Positions 29,417 through 35,566 of a stretch of 64,000 nucleotides of DNA are shown one piece after another; the stretch's first letter is position 1, and each line of letters opens with the position of its first letter. The notes beneath the pieces were generated by a model that had not been told where the DNA came from, searched no databases, and saw only the letters and a program-made list of their open reading frames with translations. The position numbers and the translations under genes are program-made. This DNA comes from Deinococcus indicus (GTDB lineage: Bacteria > Deinococcota > Deinococci > Deinococcales > Deinococcaceae), in assembly GCF_002198095.1 (NCBI RefSeq), contig NZ_NHMK01000010.1, positions 62,001 to 126,000 of the forward strand, given 5' to 3'.

Positions 29417-29692
29417 TCAGCCGGCGCTGTCGTCCATCTGCGCCTGAAGGCGGATCAGCAGTTCCTCGCGCGGCAGTCCCGGATGCTGACGCCGCACGAG
29501 GTCCAGCAGCCGCTCCAAGCGGGCACCGTCCCCACCCAGACGCGCCAGCAGTTGCCGCTCCAACGCCGAAGGCGCCTCACGCGGGCCGGCGCGCAGGTCC
29601 GCATCGGGAGAGGGAGCGCGCCTCGCCCGCCAGAACATCAGGACAGCCAGCAGGGCGATGCCAGTCAGAGCAGACAGCAGCAGCAGTTCCAC
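29417..29692 (-). CDS. Small single-pass membrane protein, 91 aa
   Basis: The frame is open further upstream, but the hydrophobic start VELLLLSALTGIALLAVLMFW argues for the GTG at 29692. One N-terminal membrane helix is followed by a basic stop-transfer (RARR) and a helical cytoplasmic tail (SALERQLLARLGG, RLERLLDLVRRQHPGLPREELLIRLQAQM) that could form a coiled coil. No family recognised. It is convergent with the surface-protein cluster, its stop lying 11 bases beyond that of the 839-aa protein. Confidence 0.6.
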   Translation of the reverse strand: MELLLLSALTGIALLAVLMFWRARRAPSPDADLRAGPREAPSALERQLLARLGGDGARLERLLDLVRRQHPGLPREELLIRLQAQMDDSAG

Positions 29693-29821
29693 CCCACCAG
29701 CATAGGACGCCACGCCAGACCGCGGCGACGGACCTGGGCGGTCACCCTCCCCGCCGGGTGGACTGAAGTGGGGCTTTTTTCGCAGTGGGCGCGGCCCAGC
29801 GGATGCTACCTTCGCGCACCG

Positions 29822-29953
29822 ATGGCCCGCAGAAGCAAAAAACGCCGCAAGAACCGGCGCCACAATGACGACCGCTGGGTAGTGCAACTGTCGAACGTGC
29901 TGCTATGCGTGAACGTCCTGCTCCTGTTCGCCCTGCTCCGGCCTAGCGGGTGA
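29822..29953 (+). CDS. Small basic membrane protein, 43 aa
   Basis: ATG at 29822. A very basic N-terminus (MARRSKKRRKNRRHNDDR) precedes a single hydrophobic helix (VVQLSNVLLCVNVLLLFALL). No clear Shine-Dalgarno is visible, which lowers confidence. Composition suggests a membrane peptide with a positively charged cytoplasmic face. Its last 11 bases overlap the remnant reading frame on the other strand. Confidence 0.4.
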   Translation: MARRSKKRRKNRRHNDDRWVVQLSNVLLCVNVLLLFALLRPSG

Positions 29954-30269
29954 GCACGGCGTGTCCAGGAACCCAGTGATCGCCGGACTGCAGGCCAGGC
30001 ATCTCAATCTTCAGGGCCACGCCCAGGCAGTACTGCTTCTTCAACCGCCAGCGAAGAGCCTGACCGAACCTCAGGTCACGCGTCGGCTCAGGGACGGCAA
30101 GCCGCGTTGCCTCTCGTTCCGGCGAGCGGCGCAGCTTCAGCTTGGCGCTGCTCTTGCAGAAAAGGGTGTGGGCTCTCCCGACAGGGAGGCCGTGCTGATG
30201 CGGAGCGTTGATGCCGAAGCGCTGTCCACACGCCGTCCCGCCGCGGTAAGCCGTGGGAGTGCCGACACC
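29943..30269 (-). pseudogene. Coding remnant without start, probably of an insertion element
   Basis: A minus-strand frame is open for 108 codons between TAG at 30270-30272 and TAG at 29943-29945, with GC-rich third positions and protein-like composition (for example CGQRFGINAPHQHGLPVG, KLKLRRSPEREATRLAVPEP, LRWRLKKQYCLGVALKIEMPG). There is no start codon near its beginning. It abuts the IS200/IS605 relic at 30295, and tails of this kind are common at the C-terminus of TnpB-like proteins, but I cannot identify it firmly. Confidence 0.35.
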
Positions 30270-30294
30270 CTACCTTCACAGAGACATTGCTGTC

Positions 30295-30645
30295 CCGCTG
30301 TTGCTACTGCGATACCACCTTGTCTGGTGACCCGAGCGGCGTCGGAAGGTGCTGATTGGGAACGTGGCGCTGAGGCTCAAAGAACTGCTGGAAGAGAAGA
30401 CCGCCGAACTGGGCTGGGAAATCGTGGCGCTGGAAATCATGCACGACCACGTTCACCTGGTCCTCGGCACCGACCCGGACGTGTCACCCACTCAGGTGAT
30501 GCACGCCCTCAAGGGGTACACCTCCCGCGTGCTGCGTCAGGAGCTCCCGAAATTGCGGACCATGCCCTCGCTGTGGACACGTTCCTACTGGGTCAGCGCG
30601 GAAGTCATTCAGCGGCACATCGCGGAACAGAAGACGAGGAACTGA
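30295..30645 (+). pseudogene. IS200/IS605 TnpA (Y1 HUH transposase) pseudogene
   Basis: The family N-terminal motif LLRYHLVW is readable but is followed by an in-frame TGA (30328-30330) where a cysteine codon is expected; the frame then continues PERRRKVLIGNVALRLKELLEEK. The HUH metal site is kept (IMHDHVHLVLG), but the catalytic tyrosine region reads IQRHIAEQK with His in place of Tyr, and about six residues before SAEVIQ appear deleted. It is therefore inactive. tnpB starts one base later, the normal gene order of the family. Confidence 0.8.
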
Positions 30646-30841
30646 ATGCTGAAGGCATTTCGCTATCGTCTCTGCCCCACGAAGGCTCAGGAAGCCGCGC
30701 TGAACGAACAGTTGCGCCTCTGCCGCAATCCCTACAACAGCGCGTTGCAGGAACGCCGGGATGCCTGTCGCAAGGCCGGGAAGACCGTGACCGAGTACGG
30801 CCAGATGAAGTACCTGACCGAAGTCAACGCAAGGCGTTGCC
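30646..30841 (+). pseudogene. tnpB 5' fragment (IS200/IS605 RNA-guided nuclease), truncated
   Basis: The first ~65 codons match the N-terminal region of IS605 TnpB/OrfB (MLKAFRYRLCPTKAQEAALN, NSALQERRDACRKAGKTV, YGQMKYLTEV). The frame stops being TnpB-like exactly where repeat copy C begins (30842). The rest of the gene, including the RuvC and zinc-finger parts, is absent. Sequence after the repeat looks like the element's right-end hairpin, so most of tnpB was lost or replaced at the repeat. Confidence 0.8.
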
Positions 30842-30982
30842 TGATACGGATGCCGTTTGTTCCGCCGACAATCCGGAACTTCACCGCCCCTGCAGACTCC
30901 ACGTCCGGAATCTGTTTCTCTCCTCCTCGCATCCACTCGAACCTGGCGGGCTTTGCAGCCCATTCAATCGGGGTCCGTATGA
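30842..30982 (-). repeat. Dispersed palindromic repeat, copy C, inside the tnpB relic
   Basis: Ends TGATACGGATGCC and GGGGTCCGTATGA, same orientation as copy B, 141 bases. Internal blocks GACAATCCGG, CCACGTCCGGAA, GTTTCTCTCC and GCTTTGCAGCCCATTCAATC are conserved. It interrupts the tnpB fragment, direct evidence that these elements move or are involved in deletions. Confidence 0.85.
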
Positions 30983-30986
30983 AAAG

Positions 30987-31006
30987 CCGACGGATTTATC
31001 CGTTGG
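30987..31006 (+). other. Probable right-end hairpin of the IS200/IS605 relic
   Basis: Imperfect palindrome CCGACGGAT TT ATCCGTTGG directly after repeat copy C. IS200/IS605 elements end in subterminal hairpins rather than inverted repeats, and the 3' part of the guide RNA lies in this region. Assignment rests on position and structure only. Confidence 0.5.
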
Positions 31007-31037
31007 TGAGCCACCTCCACAGGAGAGGGATATGCCC

Positions 31038-31142
31038 ATGAACAAATCAGATCGCGGCGCTTCAGCTTCGAATCACCCCTGCAAACTGCGCCTCATTTCA
31101 ACCAAGACTGAAGTCAAGGTCATCTACGAGGTAAAAGCATGA
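31038..31142 (+). CDS. Small orphan protein, 34 aa, coupled to the next gene
   Basis: Strong ribosome site AGGAGAGGG (31021-31029) with a choice of two in-frame ATGs; the second (31038) has the better spacing. The product begins MNKSDRGASASNHPCKLRL and ends VKVIYEVKA, with one cysteine. Its TGA overlaps the ATG of the 122-aa gene (ATGA), so the two are translationally coupled. AT-rich codons differ from the rest of the window. No family recognised. Confidence 0.5.
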   Translation: MNKSDRGASASNHPCKLRLISTKTEVKVIYEVKA

Positions 31143-31507
31143 AATCCACTGCGGGACTCATCAGACTCGGATGCAACGGGAACGCGATAACTACACTGGA
31201 AATATGGCGAGAAGCACGGAACACCTTCGAACATGCGTACAGCAGTCTTCTGAATCACCCACTCGAACCGCATGCAAGGCAGACAGGATTATGGGAACCA
31301 GAAGAATGCACGGCACTCCTGGCCGACTTGGCCGACTACGACGCCATGCGCAGATTTATCGACCAGATGCCAGTCGAAGCTCCAGCACTTCAGAGATCAC
31401 TCAGGGAAATAGAGCATCAAATAGCCATCTTGAAATCTCGAACCATCGAACTGCAATTCATTCAAGAACATCTGGGACGATTCAGGTATTCTCTCGTTTC
31501 AAACTAA
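31139..31507 (+). CDS. Orphan helical protein, 122 aa
   Basis: AT-richer and with codon use unlike its neighbours (many AAA, ATT, TCA), which suggests recent acquisition. Predicted mostly helical: TLEIWREARNTFEHAYSSLL, CTALLADLADYDAMRRFID and LREIEHQIAILKSRTIELQFI. No signal peptide or membrane helix. Coupled by ATGA to a 34-aa ORF, a layout seen in toxin/antitoxin or small regulator pairs, but I have no sequence evidence for that role. Its TAA stop lies within the left arm of the nested palindrome at 31502. Confidence 0.55.
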   Translation: MKSTAGLIRLGCNGNAITTLEIWREARNTFEHAYSSLLNHPLEPHARQTGLWEPEECTALLADLADYDAMRRFIDQMPVEAPALQRSLREIEHQIAILKSRTIELQFIQEHLGRFRYSLVSN

Positions 31508-31634
31508 GTACACTGCGTTTATCTTGTAGATAAACCGCGCGGAGCGCGTAGCAGAGGAAGTACGTTGAAGCGGGAATGGAGAGATTCCGGTGCCTTCCCG
31601 GAATCTCGCAATGTTAGCTTCGACGTACTTAGTT
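31502..31634. repeat. Nested palindromic element (133 bp)
   Basis: Outer inverted ends AACTAAGTAC (31502-31511) and GTACTTAGTT (31625-31634); an inner pair AAGTACGTTGAAGC / GCTTCGACGTACTT (one mismatch); a perfect hairpin GAGATTCCGG / CCGGAATCTC (31581-31607); and a small hairpin TTTATC ttgta GATAAA near 31518. It follows and overlaps the stop of the 122-aa gene. It could be a second MITE-like element, a structured RNA or a terminator. Confidence 0.6.
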
Positions 31635-31695
31635 AGACTCTGGCGTTGGCCCTGACCGCCTGACAGATGTTATGAGATGAAGTAAAAACTGACGT

Positions 31696-31734
31696 GCCAG
31701 CCGTTCTCGAGTGCTTCCACCGAGGACGGCTGGC
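31696..31734 (+). terminator. Hairpin with short T run
   Basis: GCCAGCCGT / ACGGCTGGC stem with a 21-base loop, then CGCGTTTT. No obvious gene ends immediately upstream on this strand, so it may be the end of a non-coding transcript or a chance structure. The rest of 31635-32179 holds only repeat copy D and no supported gene. Confidence 0.3.
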
Positions 31735-31800
31735 CGCGTTTTCTGAGCTTCGGTGGCTCGGGGTCCGGGCCGCCCCGCAATCAAAGGGTTCTGAAGAACC

Positions 31801-31943
31801 TCTCATCCGCCCGGATTGAACGGGCTTTGCAGCCCATTCAATCCGGGCGGATGAGAGAAGGAGAGAAACGCCCCTCCGGCTGTGGAGCCGGCAGGGGCGG
31901 TGAAGTTCTGGATTGTTGGCGAAACAAACGGCAGTCCGTATGA
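31801..31943 (+). repeat. Dispersed palindromic repeat, copy D
   Basis: Same orientation as copy A. The left half is a 26-bp stem (31801-31826 with 31831-31856, one mismatch, loop TTGC), longer than in other copies because the sequence outside the core has become complementary. The right end CAGTCCGTATGA is intact and internal blocks GAGAAACGCCCCTCCGG and GGCGAAACAAACGGCAG match copy B. Confidence 0.8.
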
Positions 31944-32179
31944 CCTCGACTTTCTGTTCCCTGCGCCCTGCAGTACACGACATCCAGCTGCTCCCGCCTT
32001 CTCGCCCTTAGAGCGCTAGACGCTCGTTTCCGGGCTGTTCAGGCGGAGAGGAGCCTGTCGCAGCTAAAAATACCCTCCAGACCATGACGGGGAAAATGAC
32101 GTACTGACCGACGTTTCCCCTCCCTGTGCCGTCATGACGTCGTGTGGCACACGACTCCAGCAGGCGTGGAAGCTCTTGG

Positions 32180-32398
32180 TCAACCTTGCAGCATCACTGG
32201 CCCCACGCTCGGGTCGCCCAGTTGCACCGGCCCCACGCTCGGGTCGCCCAGCTGTACCGGCCCCACGCTCGGGTCGCCCAGCTGTACCGGCCCCACGCTC
32301 GGGTCGCCGGCTGGGACCGTGTTGTGAGCGGCGGCCAGTCCGGTCAGAGCGGTGGCGGTGAACAGGGTGAGGAAGAGGCGGCGCAGGGTGAGGGTCAT
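32180..32398 (-). CDS. Secreted tandem-repeat peptide, 72 aa
   Basis: From the ATG at 32398 (MTLTLRRLFLTLFTATALTGLAAA) the protein has a clear signal peptide with cleavage after AAA, then HNTVPA and four near-identical repeats of GDPSVGPVQL (the last ending VMLQG). An ATG five codons upstream (32413) is an alternative start; neither has a strong ribosome site. The mature product would be about 48 residues, acidic and proline/glycine-rich. No family recognised. It is divergent from the catalytically degenerate ABC-ATPase gene at 32549. Confidence 0.6.
   Translation of the reverse strand: MTLTLRRLFLTLFTATALTGLAAAHNTVPAGDPSVGPVQLGDPSVGPVQLGDPSVGPVQLGDPSVGPVMLQG
32201..32308. repeat. 30-bp tandem direct repeats within the secreted peptide gene
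   Basis: CCCCACGCTCGGGTCGCC recurs at 32201, 32231, 32261 and 32291. Units two and three are identical over all 30 bases, unit one differs at two, and unit four diverges after 18. The period is a multiple of three and keeps the decapeptide frame, with no spacers. Confidence 0.95.
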
Positions 32399-32548
32399 GG
32401 CTGTAGTCTGCATGGCCGGCAGGGACACGCGGGAGACACGCGGCGCCCCGGCCCTGCGCCCCGGTCGCGTCCCTGCCGTGTCTCCACTCGGGGGGAACAC
32501 TGCCGGTCACGGGAGCGGTCCGTGGATCCGCCCTGACAGGAGAATCCA

Positions 32549-33268
32549 GTGACGCCCGACCTTCCAATCACGCCGCTGAACCCTGGCCCTCCCGGCCGCG
32601 CCCTGCGGCTGCGGCGGGAACCGGGCCGGCGGTCGGCCCTGGTGTGGACTGTCCGGGCGGGTACCATCCTGACGCTGGTGGACCTGGACGGCGCTGCGGC
32701 AATGGACGGCGCAGGTGTGGGAGGAATAACCATGGGAGGCGCGGTCGTGACCGGTCCGGGAGCGCCATGCCCGCGCGCGCCGCAGGGCAGGGTGGGCTGG
32801 CCGGGCGTGGTCCGTCACGAACCGCTGGCCGGGTCGAGTCCGGGGTTGCGGAGCGCGTTCTGGGCGGACGTGACGGCCGACGCCCAGGCGGGGCGGCCGG
32901 TGGTCGTGGTCGCGCGGACCGTCGCCCCGGCGACCGCTGAGGCGCAGCGGACCCTCGTGATCCGTGGTGGCCGGGTCCTGGCACGCGCCAGTCGCGCGGA
33001 ACTGCTGGCGCGGCTGGACGCGCAGCGCGTCACGGCGCGCGGCACCACGCTGCGCGGCGCGCAGGTGCTGGCCGTTCCGGGCGTGCGGTCCGTCTGCCCG
33101 GCCGGCCGGACGCTGCACGTCACCGCCGACCCGCAGGTGGACGTCGCGGCGGCCCTGCGCGCTCTGGACCCTCACGCGCAGGTCTGCGCGCGCGCCCTGA
33201 CGCTGCTGGACGTCTTTCAGGGAGTCTACGGGCAGGCGGCGGTTCCGGTTGAGGTCTGCAGGGGGTAG
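32549..33268 (+). CDS. Degenerate ABC-ATPase homologue lacking catalytic motifs, 239 aa
   Basis: GTG start with CAGGAGAATCCA ahead and normal GC3, so it is a maintained frame. Its layout follows an ABC nucleotide-binding domain, but the motifs are altered. RAGTILTLVDLDGAAAM stands where Walker A (G..GAGKST) is expected. HEPLAGSSPGLRSAFWADV stands where the Walker B/D-loop (DEPTAGLDP) is expected. VVVVARTVAPATAEAQRTLVIRGGRVLARASRAELLARL matches the switch-histidine and C-terminal part without the histidine. No LSGGQ is seen. The C-terminal ALTLLDVFQGVYG resembles the usual LEDVFL end. ATP hydrolysis is unlikely. A regulatory pseudo-ATPase or an early-stage pseudogene are the options. Confidence 0.6.
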   Translation: MTPDLPITPLNPGPPGRALRLRREPGRRSALVWTVRAGTILTLVDLDGAAAMDGAGVGGITMGGAVVTGPGAPCPRAPQGRVGWPGVVRHEPLAGSSPGLRSAFWADVTADAQAGRPVVVVARTVAPATAEAQRTLVIRGGRVLARASRAELLARLDAQRVTARGTTLRGAQVLAVPGVRSVCPAGRTLHVTADPQVDVAAALRALDPHAQVCARALTLLDVFQGVYGQAAVPVEVCRG

Positions 33269-33277
33269 CATCGGTCC

Positions 33278-33757
33278 ATGACCCTGACTGCCCCGCTGGA
33301 GCATGGCGCCGAGATTTTCTGGCAGCGGTTCCGTACCACGGCGGACCCGGTGGAACGCCGCCGCGCGCAGTTTCTGGCGCTGCTGGCCGAGGGTCGTCCT
33401 GTGAGCGAGATCCTGCAGGTCACCGGGTATAGCCGCGTCAGCGCGTACGCGCTGGTCCGGCGGTACCGGGAGCGCGGCCTGGACGCGCTGCGCGACGGAC
33501 GGCAGAACAACGCGGGCGCCCCCCGCCTCCTGACCGACGGGCAGCGGCAGGCGCTGAAGGACCGCCTGGAGGCCGACGCCGCCCGCAACGTCAGCTGGTC
33601 GGGCCGGGACGTGCAGACGTGGCTCCGAGAGGAGTACGGCCTGACGGTGCATCTCGGACGCACGTACGAGTTCCTGCGCGCCGCCGGTTTCGCGCCGCGT
33701 GGCGCCCGCGTCCGGCCGGACGCCGCCGGGGTCGCCCCTCCAGCCGACACCGACTGA
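33278..33757 (+). CDS. Helix-turn-helix protein, IS630-transposase N-terminal type, 159 aa
   Basis: Two HTH modules are visible: EILQVTGYSRVSAYALVRRYRERGLDALRDGR (about residues 45-76) and a winged-helix part WSGRDVQTWLREEYGLTVHLGRTYEFLRAAGF (about 107-138). This is the DNA-binding half of IS630-family transposases; the DDE catalytic half is missing and the frame ends in a Pro/Ala tail. It could be a domesticated stand-alone regulator or an IS relic. It starts nine bases after the degenerate ABC gene and is convergent with the kdp operon. Confidence 0.7.
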   Translation: MTLTAPLEHGAEIFWQRFRTTADPVERRRAQFLALLAEGRPVSEILQVTGYSRVSAYALVRRYRERGLDALRDGRQNNAGAPRLLTDGQRQALKDRLEADAARNVSWSGRDVQTWLREEYGLTVHLGRTYEFLRAAGFAPRGARVRPDAAGVAPPADTD

Positions 33758-33777
33758 CCGGCTGCCGGGGCGGGCCG

Positions 33778-34881
33778 TCAGTCGCGGCTGATCACGTGGA
33801 CGTCCACGTCGCGGGTGGCGCGCAGGACGTGGCGGATGATGTCGCCGCGCAGGAATTCCAGCCAGCGGGAGCGGCTCGTCTCGCCCAGCACGATCTGCGT
33901 GGCGTTCACACGCGTGGCGTGACGGACGAGCGTGTCGGCCACGCCGCCCTGCGCGGGCAGCACGTCGAAGGTGCCGCCCAGGGCGTGCGTGATCTCGCGG
34001 GCCGTTTCGAGCAGCCGGGCCTGCTGGGCGCTCAGGCGCGGGCCGCTGACGGTGATCACGTGCAGCGGCGCGTGCAGGCGCCCCGCGATCTGGCCGCCCC
34101 GGCGGATCAGGCGCAGGGCGGTGCTCTCGGCGGCGACGGCGACCACCACGACCTCGTGCGCGCCCGGCGGGCCGGGGGGCGCGTCGGCCTCGACGGTCTG
34201 GGTCACGTGCCGCAGCGCGAGTTCCCGCAGGGCCGTCAGGTTCGCCGCCGTGAAGAAGTGCGTCAGGGCCTGCTCGACCTTCTGCGGGGCGTACACCTGC
34301 CCGCCCCGCAGGCGGCGGCGCAGGTCCTCGGGCGGCAGGTCGATCAGGACGACCTCGTCGGCGTCGGCCAGGACGTGGTCCGGGACGCGTTCGCGGACGC
34401 GGACGCCGGTCAGGCGGGCGACCACGTCGTTCAGGGATTCCAGGTGCTGCACGTTCAGGGTGCTGTACACGTCGATGCCTGCCGCGAGCAGGGCCTCCGC
34501 GTCCTCCCAGCGGCGGGTGCGGGCGCTGCCCGGCGCGTTCGTATGGGCGAGTTCGTCGATCAGCACGGCGTCCGGCCGGCGGGCGATCAGGCCAGTGATG
34601 TCCGGTTCCTTCAGCAGGGCCGCGCCGCGCGGCAGTTCCAGCAGCGGGAAGCGCGGCAGGTTCCCGGCGGCCGCCTCGGTGCCGGCGCGGCCGTGCGTCT
34701 CGAGCACGCCGATCAGGACGTTCTCGCCGAGGGCGTGCCGGTCGCGCAGGTCGTTCAGGGCGCGCACGGTCTTGCCGACCCCGGCGGCCATGCCCAGGAA
34801 CACCCGGTGCCGGCCGCGCCGGGGCGAGGGGTCCGGAGCGGGGCGGGTCAGGCGCACAGGGTCCGGCATGGGGTCTGGCAC
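33778..34881 (-). CDS. kdpD: KdpD N-terminal half (KdpD + universal stress domains, no kinase)
   Basis: A 367-aa protein equivalent to only the N-terminal cytoplasmic part of KdpD. It has the P-loop FLGMAAGVGKTVRALND (about residues 28-44), VLIDELAHTNAPGSARTRRWEDAEALL with the Walker B-like acid, YSTLNVQHLESLND, and a Usp domain (EVVVVAVAAESTALRLIRRG...NATQIVLGETSRSRWLEFLRGDIIRHVL). The membrane helices and histidine kinase of full KdpD are absent, as in short KdpD proteins of some bacteria. The GTG start has no good ribosome site; an ATG four codons later is an alternative. It is the last gene of the kdp operon. Confidence 0.88.
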   Translation of the reverse strand: MPDPMPDPVRLTRPAPDPSPRRGRHRVFLGMAAGVGKTVRALNDLRDRHALGENVLIGVLETHGRAGTEAAAGNLPRFPLLELPRGAALLKEPDITGLIARRPDAVLIDELAHTNAPGSARTRRWEDAEALLAAGIDVYSTLNVQHLESLNDVVARLTGVRVRERVPDHVLADADEVVLIDLPPEDLRRRLRGGQVYAPQKVEQALTHFFTAANLTALRELALRHVTQTVEADAPPGPPGAHEVVVVAVAAESTALRLIRRGGQIAGRLHAPLHVITVSGPRLSAQQARLLETAREITHALGGTFDVLPAQGGVADTLVRHATRVNATQIVLGETSRSRWLEFLRGDIIRHVLRATRDVDVHVISRD

Positions 34882-34885
34882 GGGG

Positions 34886-35566
34886 TCAGCGCCGGCCGGC
34901 GCTCAGGGCGTCCAGGGCGAGGTTGACGCGCAGGACGTTCACGCGTTCCTCGCCGAGCACGCCGAGGCTGCGCCGGGTGACGTTCGCGCGGATGAGGGCC
35001 TCCACCTGCGCGGGCGCAACGGCGCGTTCGCGGGCGATCCGGCCGGTCTGGGCGAGGGCGGCGGCCACGCTGACGTCCGGGTCGAGGCCGCTGCCGGACG
35101 CGGTGACCATGTCCACCGGCACGGGTGCCGAGGCGCCCAGGCCGTTGTCGGCGCGGAAGCTCACGGCGCGTTCCTGCGCGGCGTCCCGGAGTCTGGCGTT
35201 GGTGGGGCCCCAGTTGCTGGCGCCGCTGTTCTCGGCGTTGTAGGGTTGCGGGCCGCTGCCGTCGGTGCGGTTGGTCTGGCTGGGGCGGCCGCGCAGGTAC
35301 CCCGGAGTGGTGAAGTCCTGCCCGATCAGCGCGGACCCGACGACCTGCCCGCCCCGCAGGAGCAGGCTGCCGGTCGCCTGGGCGGGGAACAGGACGTTCC
35401 CGGCGAGGGTCGTCAGGAGCGGGTAGGCGAGCCCGCACACGGCGGTGAACAGCAGCGCGGCAAGTGCGGCCGAGCGCAGCAGCTGGGTCAGGGACGCGGC
35501 GGGTATGACTGGTTCAGGCGTGGCAGGTCCGGGGACGGCAGGTTCAGGATTGGTCGGGAGGGTCAT
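34886..35566 (-). CDS. kdpC: Potassium-transporting ATPase subunit C
   Basis: A 226-aa KdpC with an extended Pro-rich N-terminus, one membrane helix ([19 protein letters not shown]) and the family motifs [61 protein letters not shown] and a C-terminal [11 protein letters not shown]. It stabilises the KdpFABC complex and assists K+ transport. Its ATG overlaps the kdpA stop by four bases. It is slightly longer than usual (190-200 aa) because of the N-terminal tail. Confidence 0.94.
   Translation of the reverse strand: MTLPTNPEPAVPGPATPEPVIPAASLTQLLRSAALAALLFTAVCGLAYPLLTTLAGNVLFPAQATGSLLLRGGQVVGSALIGQDFTTPGYLRGRPSQTNRTDGSGPQPYNAENSGASNWGPTNARLRDAAQERAVSFRADNGLGASAPVPVDMVTASGSGLDPDVSVAAALAQTGRIARERAVAPAQVEALIRANVTRRSLGVLGEERVNVLRVNLALDALSAGRR

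Noticed and set aside
30088..30279. 63-codon minus-strand ORF starting with ATG
   Set aside because: Its frame is less protein-like than the alternative frame of the remnant at 29943-30269, and it has no ribosome site.
31633..31983. 116-codon minus-strand ORF spanning repeat copy D
   Set aside because: It merely translates the repeat; similar peptide strings appear wherever the repeat family occurs and no start signal is present.
32201..32308. 30-bp direct repeats, possible CRISPR
   Set aside because: Units are contiguous with no spacers and keep a decapeptide reading frame of a signal-peptide-bearing gene.
32401..32485. Crossed dyads GGCAGGGAC/GTCCCTGCC and GGAGACACG/CGTGTCTCC upstream of the degenerate ABC gene, possible RNA pseudoknot
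   Set aside because: The arms are short, the region is very GC-rich, and nothing ties it to a known riboswitch or regulator; chance cannot be excluded.
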